Positions 62,927 through 63,403 of a stretch of 63,403 bases of DNA are shown here, piece after piece (within the stretch, counting starts at the first letter, position 1; each line of letters starts with the position of its first letter). Both the position numbers and the translations under genes were made by a program. The notes beneath the pieces were generated by a model. It had not been told where the DNA came from and did not search any database. It saw only the letters and a program-made list of their open reading frames with translations. Where the stretch lies: contig JACRAU010000001.1 in NCBI GenBank assembly GCA_016234655.1, positions 1 through 63,403 on the forward strand, read 5' to 3'. The DNA is from Betaproteobacteria bacterium (lineage in GTDB: Bacteria > Pseudomonadota > Gammaproteobacteria > Burkholderiales > Thiobacillaceae).

Positions 62927-63220
62927 TCATTGTTGCAACAAGAACTCCAACTGAGGTGCAGCTTTAGAGGGTGTGATTTCAATGATTTCTGCGGTTACTA
63001 CGTCTTCAGCAACGAAGGGGTCCGCTCTGACGATTGCTTGGACTTCTTCAAGCGTTGCGTTGTGAGCCAGTATCGCCCCGCCCAACTTTGGTTGAATGGT
63101 TCCAGCCAGGAGAAACGCGCCTTTAGCAAAGCCATCCTTTAGCCAAGCATTGTGGCCATCCATATATAGGCTGGCATTGGCTTTGTTCGTTGAAAACTTG
63201 AGCTGAATTACAAACATATC
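62927..63220 (-). CDS. YciI-like protein
   Basis: The 97-residue protein is a dimeric ferredoxin-like alpha/beta protein (FVIQLKFS; HNAWLKDGFAKGAFLLAGTI; VRADPFVAEDVVTAEI). YciI proteins keep a conserved His/Asp pair, here H28 and D79-region, but their reaction is largely unknown. GGAG lies about 8 nt before the ATG. It precedes tag in the same cassette, separated by only a few bases. Confidence 0.85.
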   Translation of the reverse strand, partial: DMFVIQLKFSTNKANASLYMDGHNAWLKDGFAKGAFLLAGTIQPKLGGAILAHNATLEEVQAIVRADPFVAEDVVTAEIIEITPSKAAPQLEFLLQQ

Positions 63221-63258
63221 AGCTGCTCCTTCTGTCAGTTCGCGGGCGTGCTGTCCAT

Positions 63259-63268
63259 AAGCCCTAAC
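63259..63268 (-). other. Cassette boundary upstream of YciI-tag
   Basis: AAGCCCTAAC (GTTAGGGCTT on the minus strand) is exactly inverse to GTTAGGGCTT at 62294-62303 at the other end of the YciI-tag unit. It would be the R' of a further attC to the right, whose 5' arm is not identifiable before the window ends. Confidence 0.5.
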
Positions 63269-63362
63269 GAAGCTGTACAAAAACCCCACCGGCAACACCA
63301 AGCAGTCGCGGTCGGATGATCATCGGGTATTTCATTGGCCTCGGTTCCTCTGATCTTTTCAT
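63264..63362 (-). pseudogene. Short ORF, possible hicB-like remnant
   Basis: A 32-codon minus-strand frame, MKRSEEPRPMKYPMIIRP..., ends at a TAG inside the cassette boundary. MKYPMIIRP resembles the start of HicB antitoxins, but the rest does not match. It may be a truncated preceding cassette gene. Confidence 0.25.
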
Positions 63363-63403
63363 GCGCCCTGTCGGCGTAGTTGCAGGCCCTTTATGGCCTA
63401 CGG

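Noticed and set aside
60289..63268. Cassette orientation reading left to right on the plus strand
   Set aside because: On the plus strand the genes would start at the attC end; on the minus strand ribosome sites follow R' and stop codons overlap R'', which is the normal arrangement.

Overview
The window is about 63 kb of high-GC chromosomal DNA from a betaproteobacterium. The thrS-infC-rpmI-rplT-pheST-ihfA block, the surE-pcm-nlpD-rpoS block and the alaA-hom-thrC order are typical of that class. An octaheme tetrathionate-reductase-type cytochrome with its own cytochrome b suggests a sulfur-oxidising or respiratory relative of the Thiobacillus/Sulfuricella kind; this lineage call is inference. 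No rRNA, CRISPR array, prophage or intact insertion sequence was seen. Two tRNA genes are present, Val(GAC) and Pro(GGG).

Layout: 1-1851 is a secreted RCC1-repeat/fibronectin protein cut by the window edge. 2188-4347 is a three-gene set (DUF2802, FliK-like, FhlB) without other flagellar genes. 4324-7688 is glnD-map on the minus strand. 7801-18933 is mixed: a SprA-related protein, a MASE3-PAS-GGDEF-EAL protein, metG, a hybrid histidine kinase overlapping an HD-GYP phosphodiesterase, an MFS permease, a cNMP-binding protein and a peroxiredoxin. 19067-26689 is tRNA-Val and the translation block through ihfA and a MerR regulator. 26749-30945 holds tRNA-Pro, surE-pcm-nlpD-rpoS, a HAD phosphatase and an Mth938-like protein. 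31097-35088 is alaA-hom-thrC. 35323-38570 is a tightly overlapping four-gene signalling operon: diguanylate cyclase, an RsbT/RsbX-type kinase-phosphatase fusion, an RsbR-type STAS protein and a small RsbS-like protein. 38750-43607 has nadC, clpB with a heat-shock-type promoter, and a TlpA-like protein. 43672-46508 is the DUF302-octaheme cytochrome-cytochrome b operon. 48376-58712 is carboxylic-acid metabolism: acnA, a TctCBA tripartite transporter, a short malic enzyme and sdhCDA without sdhB, with a toxin-antitoxin pair on each side of sdhCDA.

Accessory DNA is concentrated on the right. An Abi-alpha gene (47462-48166) and the genes from 60302 to 63220 (P-loop kinase, HxlR regulator, SDR, tag, YciI) are bounded by sites resembling integron attC recombination sites, with complementary cassette ends. 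All are oriented for reading on the minus strand and no integrase is in the window. Short palindromic repeats are scattered through the region; some lie in-frame inside metG and acnA, and one pair shows compensatory base changes.

The most interesting systems are (i) the stressosome-like module that appears wired to a diguanylate cyclase, (ii) the integron-like cassettes, including a phage-defence candidate, and (iii) in-frame palindromic insertions in essential enzymes.
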